In this document: one piece after another, positions 7,412-16,035 of the stretch | Layout: each line of letters opens with the position of its first letter | Numbering within the stretch: position 1 is the stretch's first letter | Source of the DNA: Geobacter sp. DSM 9736 | Lineage (GTDB): Bacteria > Desulfobacterota > Desulfuromonadia > Geobacterales > Geobacteraceae | Direction of reading: 5' to 3' | Length of the DNA: 64,000 nt | Assembly: GCF_900187405.1 (NCBI RefSeq) | Contig: NZ_LT896716.1 | Location: forward strand, 992,001-1,056,000 | The notes under the pieces: model-generated | What the model was told of the DNA's origin: nothing | The model's database searches: none | Seen by the model: the letters and a program-made list of their open reading frames with translations, nothing else | Made by a program: the position numbers and the translations under genes

Positions 7412-10128
7412 TCCGGAGTTCCATGGAATTCGATATTAACCGATACTTCCCCGACAGGACTCAATCACTGGGGGACGCGGGGAGGGCCTCCTTCGGAGAG
7501 AAGAGGCCGCTGTACCTTGCCGGCAGCAAGCACTTCCTTACCCACTACAGGGAACAGATAAAGAACATGCACCGCGGGGGGGCGCCGGGCTGGGAGGTGG
7601 TAGAGGCGCTCACGGCGATGACGGATACTCTTGTCAGAAAGCTGTTCAGATGCATCATCGACGACCTGGGTGAAGCAAAAAAATCCCGAGATCAATTAAC
7701 ACTCGTAGCTATCGGCGGCTATGGACGCGGCGAGCTCAATCCATTCTCAGACATCGACCTGATGTTTCTCCATAGGGGCAAGGACCCGCAGCTCATCGAA
7801 GACATCGCCCAGAAGCTCCTCTATTTTCTCTGGGATATGCGTCTCGATGTCGGGTATTCAGTCCGTACGGTCGGTGACTGTATCGAGATGTCAGCTGCCG
7901 ATACGACCGTTAAGACGGCTCTACTCGACAGCCGCTACATAGCCGGGAGCCGAGTCTTTTTCAAGGAGTTCCAAAAGTCGCTGGTAACCCAGATCGTGGG
8001 TAAGGGGTCCGACCCCTTCATCGCCCAGAAGCTGGAAGAGATGAAAAAGCGCCGTGAAAAATACGGTTCCTCGGTCTACATACTTGAACCGAACATCAAG
8101 GAGAGTGAAGGAGGTCTGCGAGATCTCCATTCAGCGCTCTGGGTTGCTAAGATCAAATACAAGGTGACCAACCAGCGGGAACTCATCATAAAAGGTGTCC
8201 TGTCAGAGGCTGAGTTGAACGCTTACAACGAGGCTCTCTCCTACCTGTGGCGCCTGCGGAATGAAGTGCATTATCTGGCGGGGAGAAAGAATGATCAGAT
8301 TTCGTTCGAGGCCCAAGCGAAGCTGGCAGAATTCTTCGGATATCAGGACCGCGGCAAGACCCTGGCTGTGGAAGATTTCATGCGGGATTACTATCTGCAT
8401 GCCACGAAGGTGGAGCATCTGTCCTCACTCCTCGTTTCCAGGTGCGTACGCCGCGATGAGGGCCCGCGAAAAATTCTCGGGTATTTTATCAGGCGTCCCA
8501 TTGGTGAAGGTTTTTACGTTATAAGAGGCGAGCTGGTGCTGCCGGATGAGTCGATCATAGAGAAAGATCCATCCAAGCTGATGAAGATCTTCGAGTATGC
8601 CCAGAATCAGGGAGTTTCGCTTCATATCAACGTCAAAAGCCTCATTCGAAAGAGCCTGCACCTCGTAAACGACCGTTTTCGCCGCAGCAAAGAAGTAAAC
8701 CATTCCTTCTTCAACATTCTTCGAGCTGAAAAAGGGGTGGCGGAAACCATCAAGTTGATGCACCACCTGGAGCTTCTCAACAAGTTCATACCTGAATTCG
8801 AGCACCTCTATTGCAAGGTTCAGCACGACCTCTATCACATCTACACGATCGACATGCATTCCCTGCTGGCTGTGGAAGAACTTGTAAACCTGTGGAAAGG
8901 GGAGCACGAAGAGTTGCGCCTTCTTACCCAGCTTGCGCGGGAAGTGGACAAGAGGGAACTGCTCCTGCTTGCAGTGCTGTTTCATGATATAGGAAAGGGA
9001 GAAGGGGGAGGGCACGCCGACAAGGGTGCAGACATGATGCCGACAATAGCCAGGCGCATGGGACTCAGCAAGGAAGACAGTGCACGTCTCGAGTTTCTTG
9101 TCCGCACCCACCTTCTCATGGCTCACATAGCCCAGCGCCGGGACCTGCACGACGAAAAAATGATAATCGAGTTCGCGAAGCAGATGCAGAACAGCGAGAA
9201 TCTCAAAATGCTTTACCTGCTGACGTACGCAGACATAAAGGCGGTGGGCCCGGATGTCTGGACGGATTGGAAAGCTTTGCTGCTTCAGGAGCTTTACGAG
9301 AAGGCCTTCCAGGTGCTCGAACGTGGCGATTTCAAGCTGGAGGCTCGCAGCGAAAGAGTGAAGGCTGTAAAGCGGAGGGTACAGGAGCTTCTTGAGGACG
9401 AATATCAAGGTGCACTGGTGAGGGAGGAGTTGCGAGCGCTTACGACCCGGCACCTTCTGTCCAATCAGCCGGCCATCCTGGCAGAACATGTGAGAATTCT
9501 TCTCGCTCTCCAGTCTCAGCCCCTAGTGATGCGGGTTGTACATCAGATGGACCTGGGGTACTCTACGTTCACGATCAGCACCTTCGACATTCCAGGTTTG
9601 TTCTCTATGATAACCGGGGTCATGGCTGCCAACGGCATGAACATTCTAGGTGCACAGGTGCATACGAGCAGCAACGGGAAAGCTCTTGATCTCCTGCAGG
9701 TAAATTCTCCTCAGGGATTTCTGGTTCTCGATGAAAGCAGATGGAAGAAGCTTGAAGAAGATATGCGCCTCGTTCTGGAGGGGAAAATTCAGGTGCGGGA
9801 CTTGGTCGAAAAGCGACAGCGGCCGACTCTGTTGCCTGAGAAGCCAAAACGGCGTCCCCCTTCCAGGGTCGAAATTGACAACGACGTTTCCGACGACTAT
9901 ACGGTAATCGACATATATACAAACGACAAGGTGGGCCTGCTCTATCGTATCACGAGCACTCTTACAGACCTCGGTCTCTACATTGGGGTTTCCAAGATAT
10001 CTACAAAGGTAGATCAGGTGGCGGACGTCTTCTACGTAAAGGACATCTTCGGCCAGAAAATCACGAGGGAGGAGAAACTGGAGGAAATCAAGACGAGGCT
10101 TCTTGCTGCCTGTGAGGACTGGAAATGA
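7408..10128 (+). CDS. glnD: [Protein-PII] uridylyltransferase / uridylyl-removing enzyme
   Basis: GlnD senses glutamine and adds or removes UMP on P-II, so it sits at the top of nitrogen control; its substrate P-II is encoded in this window at 26.6 kb. The 906-residue product has the nucleotidyltransferase motif GGYGRGELNPFSDIDLMF (residues about 102-119), an HD hydrolase domain with LFHDIGKGEGGGHADKG (about 523-540), and two C-terminal ACT domains (about 715-790 and 830-900). The annotated start is a GTG inside the stop of the amidase gene (GTGA overlap); an ATG 15 bases further in (MEFDINRY, 7423) is an alternative. xerD follows after 13 bases. Confidence 0.95.
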   Translation: MIRSSMEFDINRYFPDRTQSLGDAGRASFGEKRPLYLAGSKHFLTHYREQIKNMHRGGAPGWEVVEALTAMTDTLVRKLFRCIIDDLGEAKKSRDQLTLVAIGGYGRGELNPFSDIDLMFLHRGKDPQLIEDIAQKLLYFLWDMRLDVGYSVRTVGDCIEMSAADTTVKTALLDSRYIAGSRVFFKEFQKSLVTQIVGKGSDPFIAQKLEEMKKRREKYGSSVYILEPNIKESEGGLRDLHSALWVAKIKYKVTNQRELIIKGVLSEAELNAYNEALSYLWRLRNEVHYLAGRKNDQISFEAQAKLAEFFGYQDRGKTLAVEDFMRDYYLHATKVEHLSSLLVSRCVRRDEGPRKILGYFIRRPIGEGFYVIRGELVLPDESIIEKDPSKLMKIFEYAQNQGVSLHINVKSLIRKSLHLVNDRFRRSKEVNHSFFNILRAEKGVAETIKLMHHLELLNKFIPEFEHLYCKVQHDLYHIYTIDMHSLLAVEELVNLWKGEHEELRLLTQLAREVDKRELLLLAVLFHDIGKGEGGGHADKGADMMPTIARRMGLSKEDSARLEFLVRTHLLMAHIAQRRDLHDEKMIIEFAKQMQNSENLKMLYLLTYADIKAVGPDVWTDWKALLLQELYEKAFQVLERGDFKLEARSERVKAVKRRVQELLEDEYQGALVREELRALTTRHLLSNQPAILAEHVRILLALQSQPLVMRVVHQMDLGYSTFTISTFDIPGLFSMITGVMAANGMNILGAQVHTSSNGKALDLLQVNSPQGFLVLDESRWKKLEEDMRLVLEGKIQVRDLVEKRQRPTLLPEKPKRRPPSRVEIDNDVSDDYTVIDIYTNDKVGLLYRITSTLTDLGLYIGVSKISTKVDQVADVFYVKDIFGQKITREEKLEEIKTRLLAACEDWK

Positions 10129-10141
10129 AACGAGCAATGGG

Positions 10142-11026
10142 ATGCATCAGTTTCTTGATCTTTTTCTGAATTACTTGATAGTAGAAAAGGGGCTTTCAGA
10201 GAATACCATCGAAGCCTACAGTCGTGATGTCGGTTCCTACCTTGATCATCTTGACCGGTGCGGGTGCTCGTCGATCAAGGACGTACGGCCTCCGGATGTC
10301 GCCGGGCATCTTGCGTCACTGCATGAAGCGGGGCTCTCTCCTCGAAGCCATGCAAGGGCCCTTTCGGCGGTACGCATGTTCCACCGTTTTCTGATGATCG
10401 AGAACTATTCAACTGAGAATCCGACTGCGATAATCGAAGCTCCGAAAGCGGTGGGAAAGCTGCCTTCTGTCCTGAATTGCCGGGAGGTTGAACGGCTGCT
10501 GTCTGCCCCTTTTGGCGGAGATTTCACTGCGGCCCGTGATCGGGCGATGCTGGAGCTGTTATATGCTACCGGTTTGCGCGTCTCGGAGCTGGTATCGTTG
10601 CGCTATCAGGATGTGAACCTGGATGCTGGATATCTGCTTGCGTTCGGGAAGGGGAGCAAGGAGCGCCTTGTTCCTATGGGAGAGACCGCACGAAGTGCAG
10701 TAGTTGAATACCGGATGCTGGCCAGGGAGAAATTTCCGGATGGGGGGGAGGGGCACCTCTTTTTAACCAGGCTCGGAAGAAAAATGACCCGGCAGGCATT
10801 TTGGAATATGATCAAAAAACGGTCGAAGCAAGCAGGTCTCACTAAAACCATTTCTCCGCATACTTTGCGGCACTCGTTTGCAACTCACCTCCTGGAGAAT
10901 GGCGCCGACTTGAGAAGTGTTCAGATCCTGCTAGGTCATGCAGATCTTTCGACCACACAGATATATACCCATATAACGAAGGAACGCCTGAAAAAGCTGC
11001 ACGAGGATCTTCACCCTCGCGGCTGA
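10142..11026 (+). CDS. xerD: tyrosine recombinase XerD
   Basis: The 294-residue protein is a site-specific recombinase that resolves chromosome dimers at dif together with XerC. It has the N-terminal core-binding SAM-like domain (residues 1-90) and the catalytic domain with ATGLRVSEL (first Arg), the HTLRHSFATHLLE box, and LLGHADLSTTQIYTHI containing the nucleophilic Tyr. The spelling of the last block and the length are closer to XerD than XerC. The ATG at 10142 is chosen; the open frame upstream (from 10103) overlaps glnD. It lies 13 bases after glnD and 38 bases before the next gene, in the same operon. No XerC is in the window. Confidence 0.92.
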   Translation: MHQFLDLFLNYLIVEKGLSENTIEAYSRDVGSYLDHLDRCGCSSIKDVRPPDVAGHLASLHEAGLSPRSHARALSAVRMFHRFLMIENYSTENPTAIIEAPKAVGKLPSVLNCREVERLLSAPFGGDFTAARDRAMLELLYATGLRVSELVSLRYQDVNLDAGYLLAFGKGSKERLVPMGETARSAVVEYRMLAREKFPDGGEGHLFLTRLGRKMTRQAFWNMIKKRSKQAGLTKTISPHTLRHSFATHLLENGADLRSVQILLGHADLSTTQIYTHITKERLKKLHEDLHPRG

Positions 11027-11058
11027 ATCTGGAGGAACTTTTTAGTGACGGAAAGGAT

Positions 11059-12264
11059 ATGCAGATGAAATATGTAGTTCTTCTTGGTGACGGCATGTCG
11101 GATGTCAAACTCGACCAGCTTGGCGGCAAGACACCTCTTCAGGCCGCCAGAACTCCTCATATGGACTACATGGCTCAAAGAGGCAAAATGGGACTGGCCC
11201 GAACTGTGCCGGAAGGACTGCCACCAGGGAGCGATGTGGCCAACCTGTCGGTCTTCGGTTATGACCCGCGTTGCTGTTATACCGGCAGATCTCCTCTGGA
11301 AGCCGCGAGCATGGGAGTGGACCTTGGGGCCGATGATGTAGCCTTCAGGGTGAATCTTGTGACCCTGCTACCCCAGAGAGGACAGCTCCTTATGCAGGAC
11401 TATTCCGCTGGCCACATATCTACCGATGAGGGCAGGGTTCTGATCGAGGATATGCAGAAACACTTCGGCAACGCAGAGTTCCAGTTTTTCCCCGGAGTGG
11501 GGTATCGTCATCTTATGGTCTGGAGGTCGGGAAGGGAGAAGCTCTCAGCAAGCCCACCTCACGATATTACGGGAAAGAACATTATCGAATTCTTACCGAA
11601 AGGTGAAGGAGCCGAGCGATTAATAGATTTGATGAATTCATCGCAGATGCTCTTCAACAGGCACCCCGTAAACAAGAGCAGGGAAGAAGCAGGAAAGTTG
11701 CAAGCGAACTCCATCTGGTTGTGGGGGCACGGCAGATCTCCGAAAATCGATACTTTTTCGCAGCGATTCGGATTGACGGGGGCGGTCATTTCTGCCGTGG
11801 ATCTGATAAAAGGAATCGGGATTTGCGCTGGGCTTGATATTATCAACGTTCCGGGGGCGACGGGGTACATCGACACGAATTACCGCGGGAAAGCCGAAGC
11901 GGCTCTTAAAGCGCTCGAAGCCAGAGATTTTGTGTATCTCCACGTTGAGGCTCCTGATGAGGCTTCTCACTCCGGTAACTTGGAACATAAACTCAAGGCA
12001 ATAGAGGATTTCGATGAACTCGTGGTGGGGCCTGTACTGGAGGGGATCAGAAGGTTCGGCTCTTTCCGGATTCTTTGCACCCCGGACCACCCCACGCCTA
12101 TTCCTCTGATGACGCACACTGGGGAGCCGGTACCCTTCGTTATCTATAGCGGGGAGGAAACTGTTCATGGTGACGCATCCGGTTACGATGAGGCCGCTGC
12201 GCTTGCCACCGGACTGTATCTGCAGGAGGGGCACCGGATGATGGAGCTCATGCTGCGCGGCTAG
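11059..12264 (+). CDS. apgM: cofactor-independent phosphoglycerate mutase, archaeal (ApgM) type
   Basis: The 401-residue protein belongs to the metal-dependent alkaline-phosphatase superfamily, ApgM branch. Seen are the N-terminal MKYVVLLGDGMSD, ANLSVFGYDP (metal and nucleophile region), VEAPDEASHSGN and CTPDHPTPIPLMTHTGEPVPF (metal ligands). Known ApgM enzymes interconvert 2- and 3-phosphoglycerate, but this bacterial branch has also been proposed to act as homoserine kinase; the sequence alone does not decide. Start at 11059 or at the second ATG, 11065. It is the last gene of the mutS operon and ends in a four-base CTAG shared with the convergent lipoprotein gene. Confidence 0.85.
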   Translation: MQMKYVVLLGDGMSDVKLDQLGGKTPLQAARTPHMDYMAQRGKMGLARTVPEGLPPGSDVANLSVFGYDPRCCYTGRSPLEAASMGVDLGADDVAFRVNLVTLLPQRGQLLMQDYSAGHISTDEGRVLIEDMQKHFGNAEFQFFPGVGYRHLMVWRSGREKLSASPPHDITGKNIIEFLPKGEGAERLIDLMNSSQMLFNRHPVNKSREEAGKLQANSIWLWGHGRSPKIDTFSQRFGLTGAVISAVDLIKGIGICAGLDIINVPGATGYIDTNYRGKAEAALKALEARDFVYLHVEAPDEASHSGNLEHKLKAIEDFDELVVGPVLEGIRRFGSFRILCTPDHPTPIPLMTHTGEPVPFVIYSGEETVHGDASGYDEAAALATGLYLQEGHRMMELMLRG

Positions 12265-12809
12265 TCCCTCCTAAGCACCGGACCGACAGGCCGCGCCCGA
12301 TAACGATCGTCCGGGTAGCCCCAGTAGTAAGGGTTTTGCCGCTCCGACAGCAGGCGCTCGTCTTCGATGACATCGGGCCAGAGGGAAACTTCTTTTATGC
12401 TTAATACGGGCAAAATATGATCCGCATCCCCGAGTTTCACCTTCTTCTTTCCTTTTATTTCACCGATAACGGTCACCTGTCGACCTGGAACAAGCGGCTC
12501 AAGGTCGAGTCCAGGTGCGGCTGTAGTTGCAAGAAACCGGCCTCCTGACTGCTCTAGGACAAAAGGTACGCCATCCGGTGCGAGCTCGAATTGCGTTATT
12601 TCGAGAATCGTAAGCTCGGACTCACGGGTAACATTGACTACAATACCGCCAGCCATCACTGTTTTGCCGATGTGCCGGTCGGGATTCCTGAACAGTTCAG
12701 AAAAGGCAATGGATCGTTCTGCAGACTGCATTGTGCAATTGCTGAACCCATGGGTGCACCCTGATGCAAGGAGGAGCAGGAAAGAAAGGTATGCGATCAA
12801 TGCTTTCAA
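12261..12809 (-). CDS. Slp-family outer-membrane lipoprotein
   Basis: A 182-residue lipoprotein. With a TTG start at 12809 the product begins MKALIAYLSFLLLLASGC, a clean lipoprotein signal with the lipobox LASGC; GTGAGG lies six bases upstream. A GTG at 12821 is an alternative start. After the signal comes a starvation-inducible (Slp-like) domain: SELFRNPDRHIGKTVMAGGIVVNV, then RFLATTAAPGLDLEPLVPGRQVTVIGEIKG. The C-terminus is basic and tyrosine-rich (NPYYWGYPDDRYRARP). The frame is open to 13037, but that part crosses tRNA-Leu and is not coding. Role unknown beyond an envelope lipoprotein. It converges on apgM with overlapping stop codons. Confidence 0.82.
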   Translation of the reverse strand: MKALIAYLSFLLLLASGCTHGFSNCTMQSAERSIAFSELFRNPDRHIGKTVMAGGIVVNVTRESELTILEITQFELAPDGVPFVLEQSGGRFLATTAAPGLDLEPLVPGRQVTVIGEIKGKKKVKLGDADHILPVLSIKEVSLWPDVIEDERLLSERQNPYYWGYPDDRYRARPVGPVLRRD

Positions 12810-12873
12810 GGGTAACCTCACTGAAATGGTGGCATAGTAGAAAATGGCCGAGGCAAAAGGAATGTCGATACAA

Positions 12874-12903
12874 TAAAGGCCCGCGGAGATTCCGCAGGCC
12901 TTT
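12874..12903 (-). terminator. terminator of tRNA-Leu(CAA)
   Basis: On the - strand AAAGGCCTGCGGA and TCCGCGGGCCTTT form a 13-bp stem with one mismatch and a 3-base loop, followed by a T-rich tail. It lies just beyond the CCA end of the tRNA gene. Confidence 0.7.
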
Positions 12904-12910
12904 AGTTTAG

Positions 12911-12998
12911 TGGTGCCGGAGGCCGGGGTCGAACCGGCATGGGGTTGCCCCCGCTGGATTTTGAGTCCAGTGCGTCTACCAATTTCACCACTCCGGCA
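12911..12998 (-). tRNA. tRNA-Leu (anticodon CAA)
   Basis: The - strand folds as a class II tRNA with 7-bp acceptor stem TGCCGGA/TCCGGCA, anticodon stem CTGGA/TCCAG around loop CTCAAAA, a long variable arm and TTCGACC T-loop. CCA is encoded. It decodes UUG. Confidence 0.96.
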
Positions 12999-13062
12999 AT
13001 GCGTGTGGATTATAGAGCACGCGGTAAAAAGCGTCAAGGTCGATTTTCCTCTAAAAAAGCGG

Positions 13063-13091
13063 TTGACACCCCTAAGGGCATTTGGTATAAA
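13063..13091 (+). promoter_or_regulatory. sigma-70 promoter of tRNA-Ala
   Basis: Consensus TTGACA (13063-13068) and TATAAA (13086-13091) with exactly 17 bases between, 14 bases before the mature tRNA. Confidence 0.85.
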
Positions 13092-13104
13092 CCTAGGACT
13101 CGAA

Positions 13105-13180
<76 letters not shown>

Positions 13181-13186
13181 AACGTT

Positions 13187-13216
13187 AAAGGCCAGCGATT
13201 TTCGCTGGCCTTTTTT
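13187..13216 (+). terminator. terminator of tRNA-Ala
   Basis: AAAGGCCAGCGA (13187-13198) and TCGCTGGCCTTT (13202-13213) form a perfect 12-bp stem followed by T. The A-rich left arm lets it also act for the convergent mucR-like gene. Confidence 0.9.
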
Positions 13217-13232
13217 GTATCCCTTTGACAGA

Positions 13233-13733
13233 CTATGATTTCTTCTTTTTCGATGATGCACGTCCTGCCTTAGCCGGTTTTTCAGGCTGCGATTTACGCG
13301 ACTTCAGCTTGGAGGCCCTTATTTCGCGAGCTTTAGCAAGATTTTCCGCAAGTCCTCGATCCTGGGCCATCTGTCTTCGCGCTTCTGAAAAGTTTTTTGC
13401 CGTCAGGGCTTGGCTCCGGGGGATCCCGAACTGTTTCCTGTATTCACCCGGCTTCATGTTGTGCACCCTGCCGAGGTGTCTGGTAAGGGTCTTCATGCCT
13501 CCCTTGCCGCAAATCATGCAGAAGACCTGATCCGACTGAAACGCCTTCTTAAAGGATACTGAAGGCCCCTTGGCTTCAGGAGGTTCAATCTGTTCCGGCA
13601 TTGTGCCTTCCAGTTTTTGCAGAGAGGAGTATACCTTCTGAATTTCCTGCAAGAGCTCTTCACTGGACATCTCTGACATTGATGCATGTGAAGATACTAT
13701 ACTCGCTGTCAATTCCAGCAGTGTCGGGGCCAT
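13233..13733 (-). CDS. MucR-family zinc-finger transcriptional regulator
   Basis: The 166-residue protein has the MucR/Ros domain: a zinc-finger-like unit FCMICGKGGMKTLTRHLGRVH (C-x2-C and two His, residues about 71-91) then the family block GEYRKQFGIPRSQALTAKNFSEARR. The N-terminal half is acidic and helical, possibly for oligomerisation; the C-terminal 35 residues are lysine-rich. MucR proteins are DNA-binding regulators or H-NS-like silencers of envelope, exopolysaccharide and motility genes in alphaproteobacteria; the target here is unknown. Start ATG at 13733 is preceded by AGGAGGAATTG. The gene is monocistronic, between tRNA-Ala and the divergent oxidoreductase operon, separated from it by a 172-base AT-rich gap. 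Confidence 0.9.
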   Translation of the reverse strand: MAPTLLELTASIVSSHASMSEMSSEELLQEIQKVYSSLQKLEGTMPEQIEPPEAKGPSVSFKKAFQSDQVFCMICGKGGMKTLTRHLGRVHNMKPGEYRKQFGIPRSQALTAKNFSEARRQMAQDRGLAENLAKAREIRASKLKSRKSQPEKPAKAGRASSKKKKS

Positions 13734-13905
13734 ATCAATTCCTCCTTTGAATCATCTTAATAAATTTTGGTTATATTAAACGGCATTATTCTCCAAAATC
13801 AAGGATAAATAAGAATAAACATAAAATTTTGTCACAGGCACATCCAGAAGAGTTTGAAATAATCTTCAAAATAGGTGTGTTCACGACAGTACCGGGAAGG
13901 GATAC

Positions 13906-14109
13906 ATGGCAAAAGTAGTGATCGAGGAACTTCGTTGCAAAGGATGCGGGTTATGTACATTGGCTTGCAATCGTGAACTCATTGCCTTGAGCGACAGGTT
14001 CAACCTGCAGGGATATACTCCTGCTCTCGTCTCTGACATGACCAAATGCACCGGTTGCGCTCTTTGCGCAGAGATTTGCCCTGACGTCGCCATCACTGTT
14101 TTTAAATGA
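13906..14109 (+). CDS. korD: 2-oxoacid:ferredoxin oxidoreductase, ferredoxin-like delta subunit
   Basis: A 67-residue protein with two [4Fe-4S] cysteine sets: CKGCGLCTLAC and CTGCALCAEICP. It carries electrons from the thiamine-diphosphate site to external ferredoxin. As the first gene of a four-gene set (delta, alpha, beta, gamma in this order) it matches the Kor/Vor layout. Complexes of this type oxidise 2-oxoglutarate or branched-chain 2-oxoacids to acyl-CoA, or run in reverse for CO2 fixation. The exact substrate cannot be read from the sequence, so the Kor symbol is a best guess. Confidence 0.85.
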   Translation: MAKVVIEELRCKGCGLCTLACNRELIALSDRFNLQGYTPALVSDMTKCTGCALCAEICPDVAITVFK

Positions 14110-14179
14110 TTTGTGATCATTGGATTTACAAATTTATATCCTTATCCACTACTCCAGTCTCATTCAGGAGGATAGCGTA

Positions 14180-15253
14180 TTGAAACGTCTGTTTGTCAAA
14201 GGCAACGAAGCTGTGGCAATAGCAGCGCTAGAAGCAGGATGCAGATACTATTTCGGTTATCCAATCACGCCGCAAAGTGATATTCCTGAATACCTCTCGC
14301 GTGAGTTGCCCCTTCTAGATGGTGAGTTTATTCAGGCGGAAAGCGAGATTGCGGCTATCAACATGCTTCTGGGAGCTTCAGCAACTGGTGTTCGTGCGAT
14401 GACCTCTTCTTCAGGGCCTGGGATATCCCTCAAACAGGAGGGTATCTCTTATATGGCTGGTTCGGAGTTGCCGGGAGTGATAGTCAACATTTCCCGTTCA
14501 GGTCCTGGGCTCGGGGGAATAGACGCGTCACAGGCCGATTATTTCCAATCCGTTAAAGGCGGTGGGCACGGCGGTTATCGCATCGGCGTGCTGGCGCCTG
14601 CATCGGTCCAGGAAATGTATGACCTGACGCTGCTGGCATTCGATCTGGCCGATCTGTACAGAATGCCGATCATGGTTCTTGCCGATTCCGTTATCGGACA
14701 GATGAAAGAAGCATTGATCCCATACAGCAGATCCAATATAGAACTTCCCGTAAAGGACTGGGTTGTACGAGGTAAAGGCGATGCCGAGCAGCGCGTGGTG
14801 AAATCCCTTTACTTGGGTGATGGAGAGTTGGAAAACCACAACTGGAAACTGCACGCCAAATACCAATTGCTCAAAGAGCGGGAAACAAGATGGGAAGAAT
14901 TTGAGACGGAAGATGCGGAACTTTTAGTCGTAGCGTTCGGATCGGTGGCTAGGATCGTGGAGACTGCTGTAATGGCGGCAAGGCAATCGGGGTTGCGGGT
15001 TGGGCTCTTTCGCCCCATCTCACTCTTTCCGTTCCCTGCAAAGCCGCTACATGCACTGTCTGAACGGTGCGGAAAGATGCTGGTGATCGAGTTAAACACC
15101 GGACAGATGATTGAAGATGTGAAGCTGTCTGTGAGCAGAGATGCCGAGATACGGTTCTACGGAAGACCCCCCGGCACCGGGTCACTCCCTACTCCTGAAG
15201 AGCTCCTTGATCGTATCCAGACATCATTGTCAGAGGAGTGGATTACTCCCTAA
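14180..15253 (+). CDS. korA: 2-oxoacid:ferredoxin oxidoreductase alpha subunit
   Basis: The 357-residue product starts MKRLFVKGNEAVAIAALEAG and contains the pyrimidine-binding region YPITPQSDIPEYL, with SSSGPGISLKQEGISYMAGSELPGVIVNI typical of the KorA/VorB alpha subunit. The conserved C-terminal region has FRPISLFPFP. Start: a TTG at 14180 preceded by AGGAGG; the ATG at 14120 upstream has no ribosome-binding site and would add an unrelated 20 residues. It is 70 bases after korD, in the same direction, and followed by the beta subunit after 19 bases. Confidence 0.9.
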   Translation: MKRLFVKGNEAVAIAALEAGCRYYFGYPITPQSDIPEYLSRELPLLDGEFIQAESEIAAINMLLGASATGVRAMTSSSGPGISLKQEGISYMAGSELPGVIVNISRSGPGLGGIDASQADYFQSVKGGGHGGYRIGVLAPASVQEMYDLTLLAFDLADLYRMPIMVLADSVIGQMKEALIPYSRSNIELPVKDWVVRGKGDAEQRVVKSLYLGDGELENHNWKLHAKYQLLKERETRWEEFETEDAELLVVAFGSVARIVETAVMAARQSGLRVGLFRPISLFPFPAKPLHALSERCGKMLVIELNTGQMIEDVKLSVSRDAEIRFYGRPPGTGSLPTPEELLDRIQTSLSEEWITP

Positions 15254-15272
15254 TCAGCTAACGGAGACTTTA

Positions 15273-16016
15273 ATGAAGCAGGTATTTCATAGGCCTGAAA
15301 GTTTGAAAGATGTACAGACACATTTCTGCCCGGGGTGCCACCATGGGACAATCCATAGGCTGGTGGCTGAAGCCATAGATGAGTTTCAGGTTCAGAGCAG
15401 GACTATCGGAGTAGCATCAGTCGGATGTTCCGTCTTTCTTTACGGCTACTTTGATGTAGATGTGGTGGAATCTCCCCATGGGCGTGCAGCTGCAGTCGCC
15501 ACTGGTGTCAAGCGGGCCAGGCCTGATTCCTTTGTTTTCACCTATCAGGGAGATGGAGATCTCGCAGCGATAGGTACCTCTGAAATCATTCACGCGGCGA
15601 ATCGCGGCGAAGGCATCACAGTCTTTTTTGTGAACAACGCCATCTATGGTATGACCGGTGGCCAAATGGCGCCGACGACGCTTGTGGGGCAAACTACTTC
15701 AACTTCTCCCTATGGACGAAAGCAGGAAAAGGATGGCGCTCCCCTCAGAATGGCGGAACTGCTTGCTCAACTGGAAGGAGTAGCGTTTTCCGCTCGCGTA
15801 GCCGTCAATACTCCAAAGAATCTGATGGACGCAAAGAAGCAGATCAAGAAGGCCTTCCGGTACCAGGTGGAGAACCGCGGATTCTCCTTTATCGAGGCGC
15901 TTTCTGCATGTCCCACGAATTGGGGAATGTCACCTCTTGCGGCAAACGAGAGGGTAGGATCTGAGATGAGCGGATATTTTCCTTTGGGGACCTTTAAAAA
16001 CTCTGCCGATTTCTAA
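15273..16016 (+). CDS. korB: 2-oxoacid:ferredoxin oxidoreductase beta subunit (thiamine diphosphate)
   Basis: The 247-residue subunit binds thiamine diphosphate: the motif GDGDLAAIGTSEIIHAANR and the following NNAIYGMTGGQMAPTT are diagnostic. An N-terminal CPGCHHG supplies cluster-ligand cysteines (residues about 16-21), along with a further Cys in ASVGCSVF. The start ATG at 15273 lies after GGAGACTTTA; the open frame upstream overlaps the alpha gene in another frame and is not used. It acts as the catalytic partner of the alpha subunit. Confidence 0.92.
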   Translation: MKQVFHRPESLKDVQTHFCPGCHHGTIHRLVAEAIDEFQVQSRTIGVASVGCSVFLYGYFDVDVVESPHGRAAAVATGVKRARPDSFVFTYQGDGDLAAIGTSEIIHAANRGEGITVFFVNNAIYGMTGGQMAPTTLVGQTTSTSPYGRKQEKDGAPLRMAELLAQLEGVAFSARVAVNTPKNLMDAKKQIKKAFRYQVENRGFSFIEALSACPTNWGMSPLAANERVGSEMSGYFPLGTFKNSADF

Positions 16017-16035
16017 TTCTGTCTCAGGAGATTAC

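Noticed and set aside
8425-9489. Long - strand frame of 354 codons across glnD
   Set aside because: It lies entirely antisense to a gene with clear domain motifs, has no ribosome-binding site or family pattern, and is the kind of frame GC-rich codon bias produces.
12810-13037. N-terminal extension of the lipoprotein frame
   Set aside because: The extension reads through tRNA-Leu(CAA) and its terminator; a clean lipoprotein signal begins at 12809.
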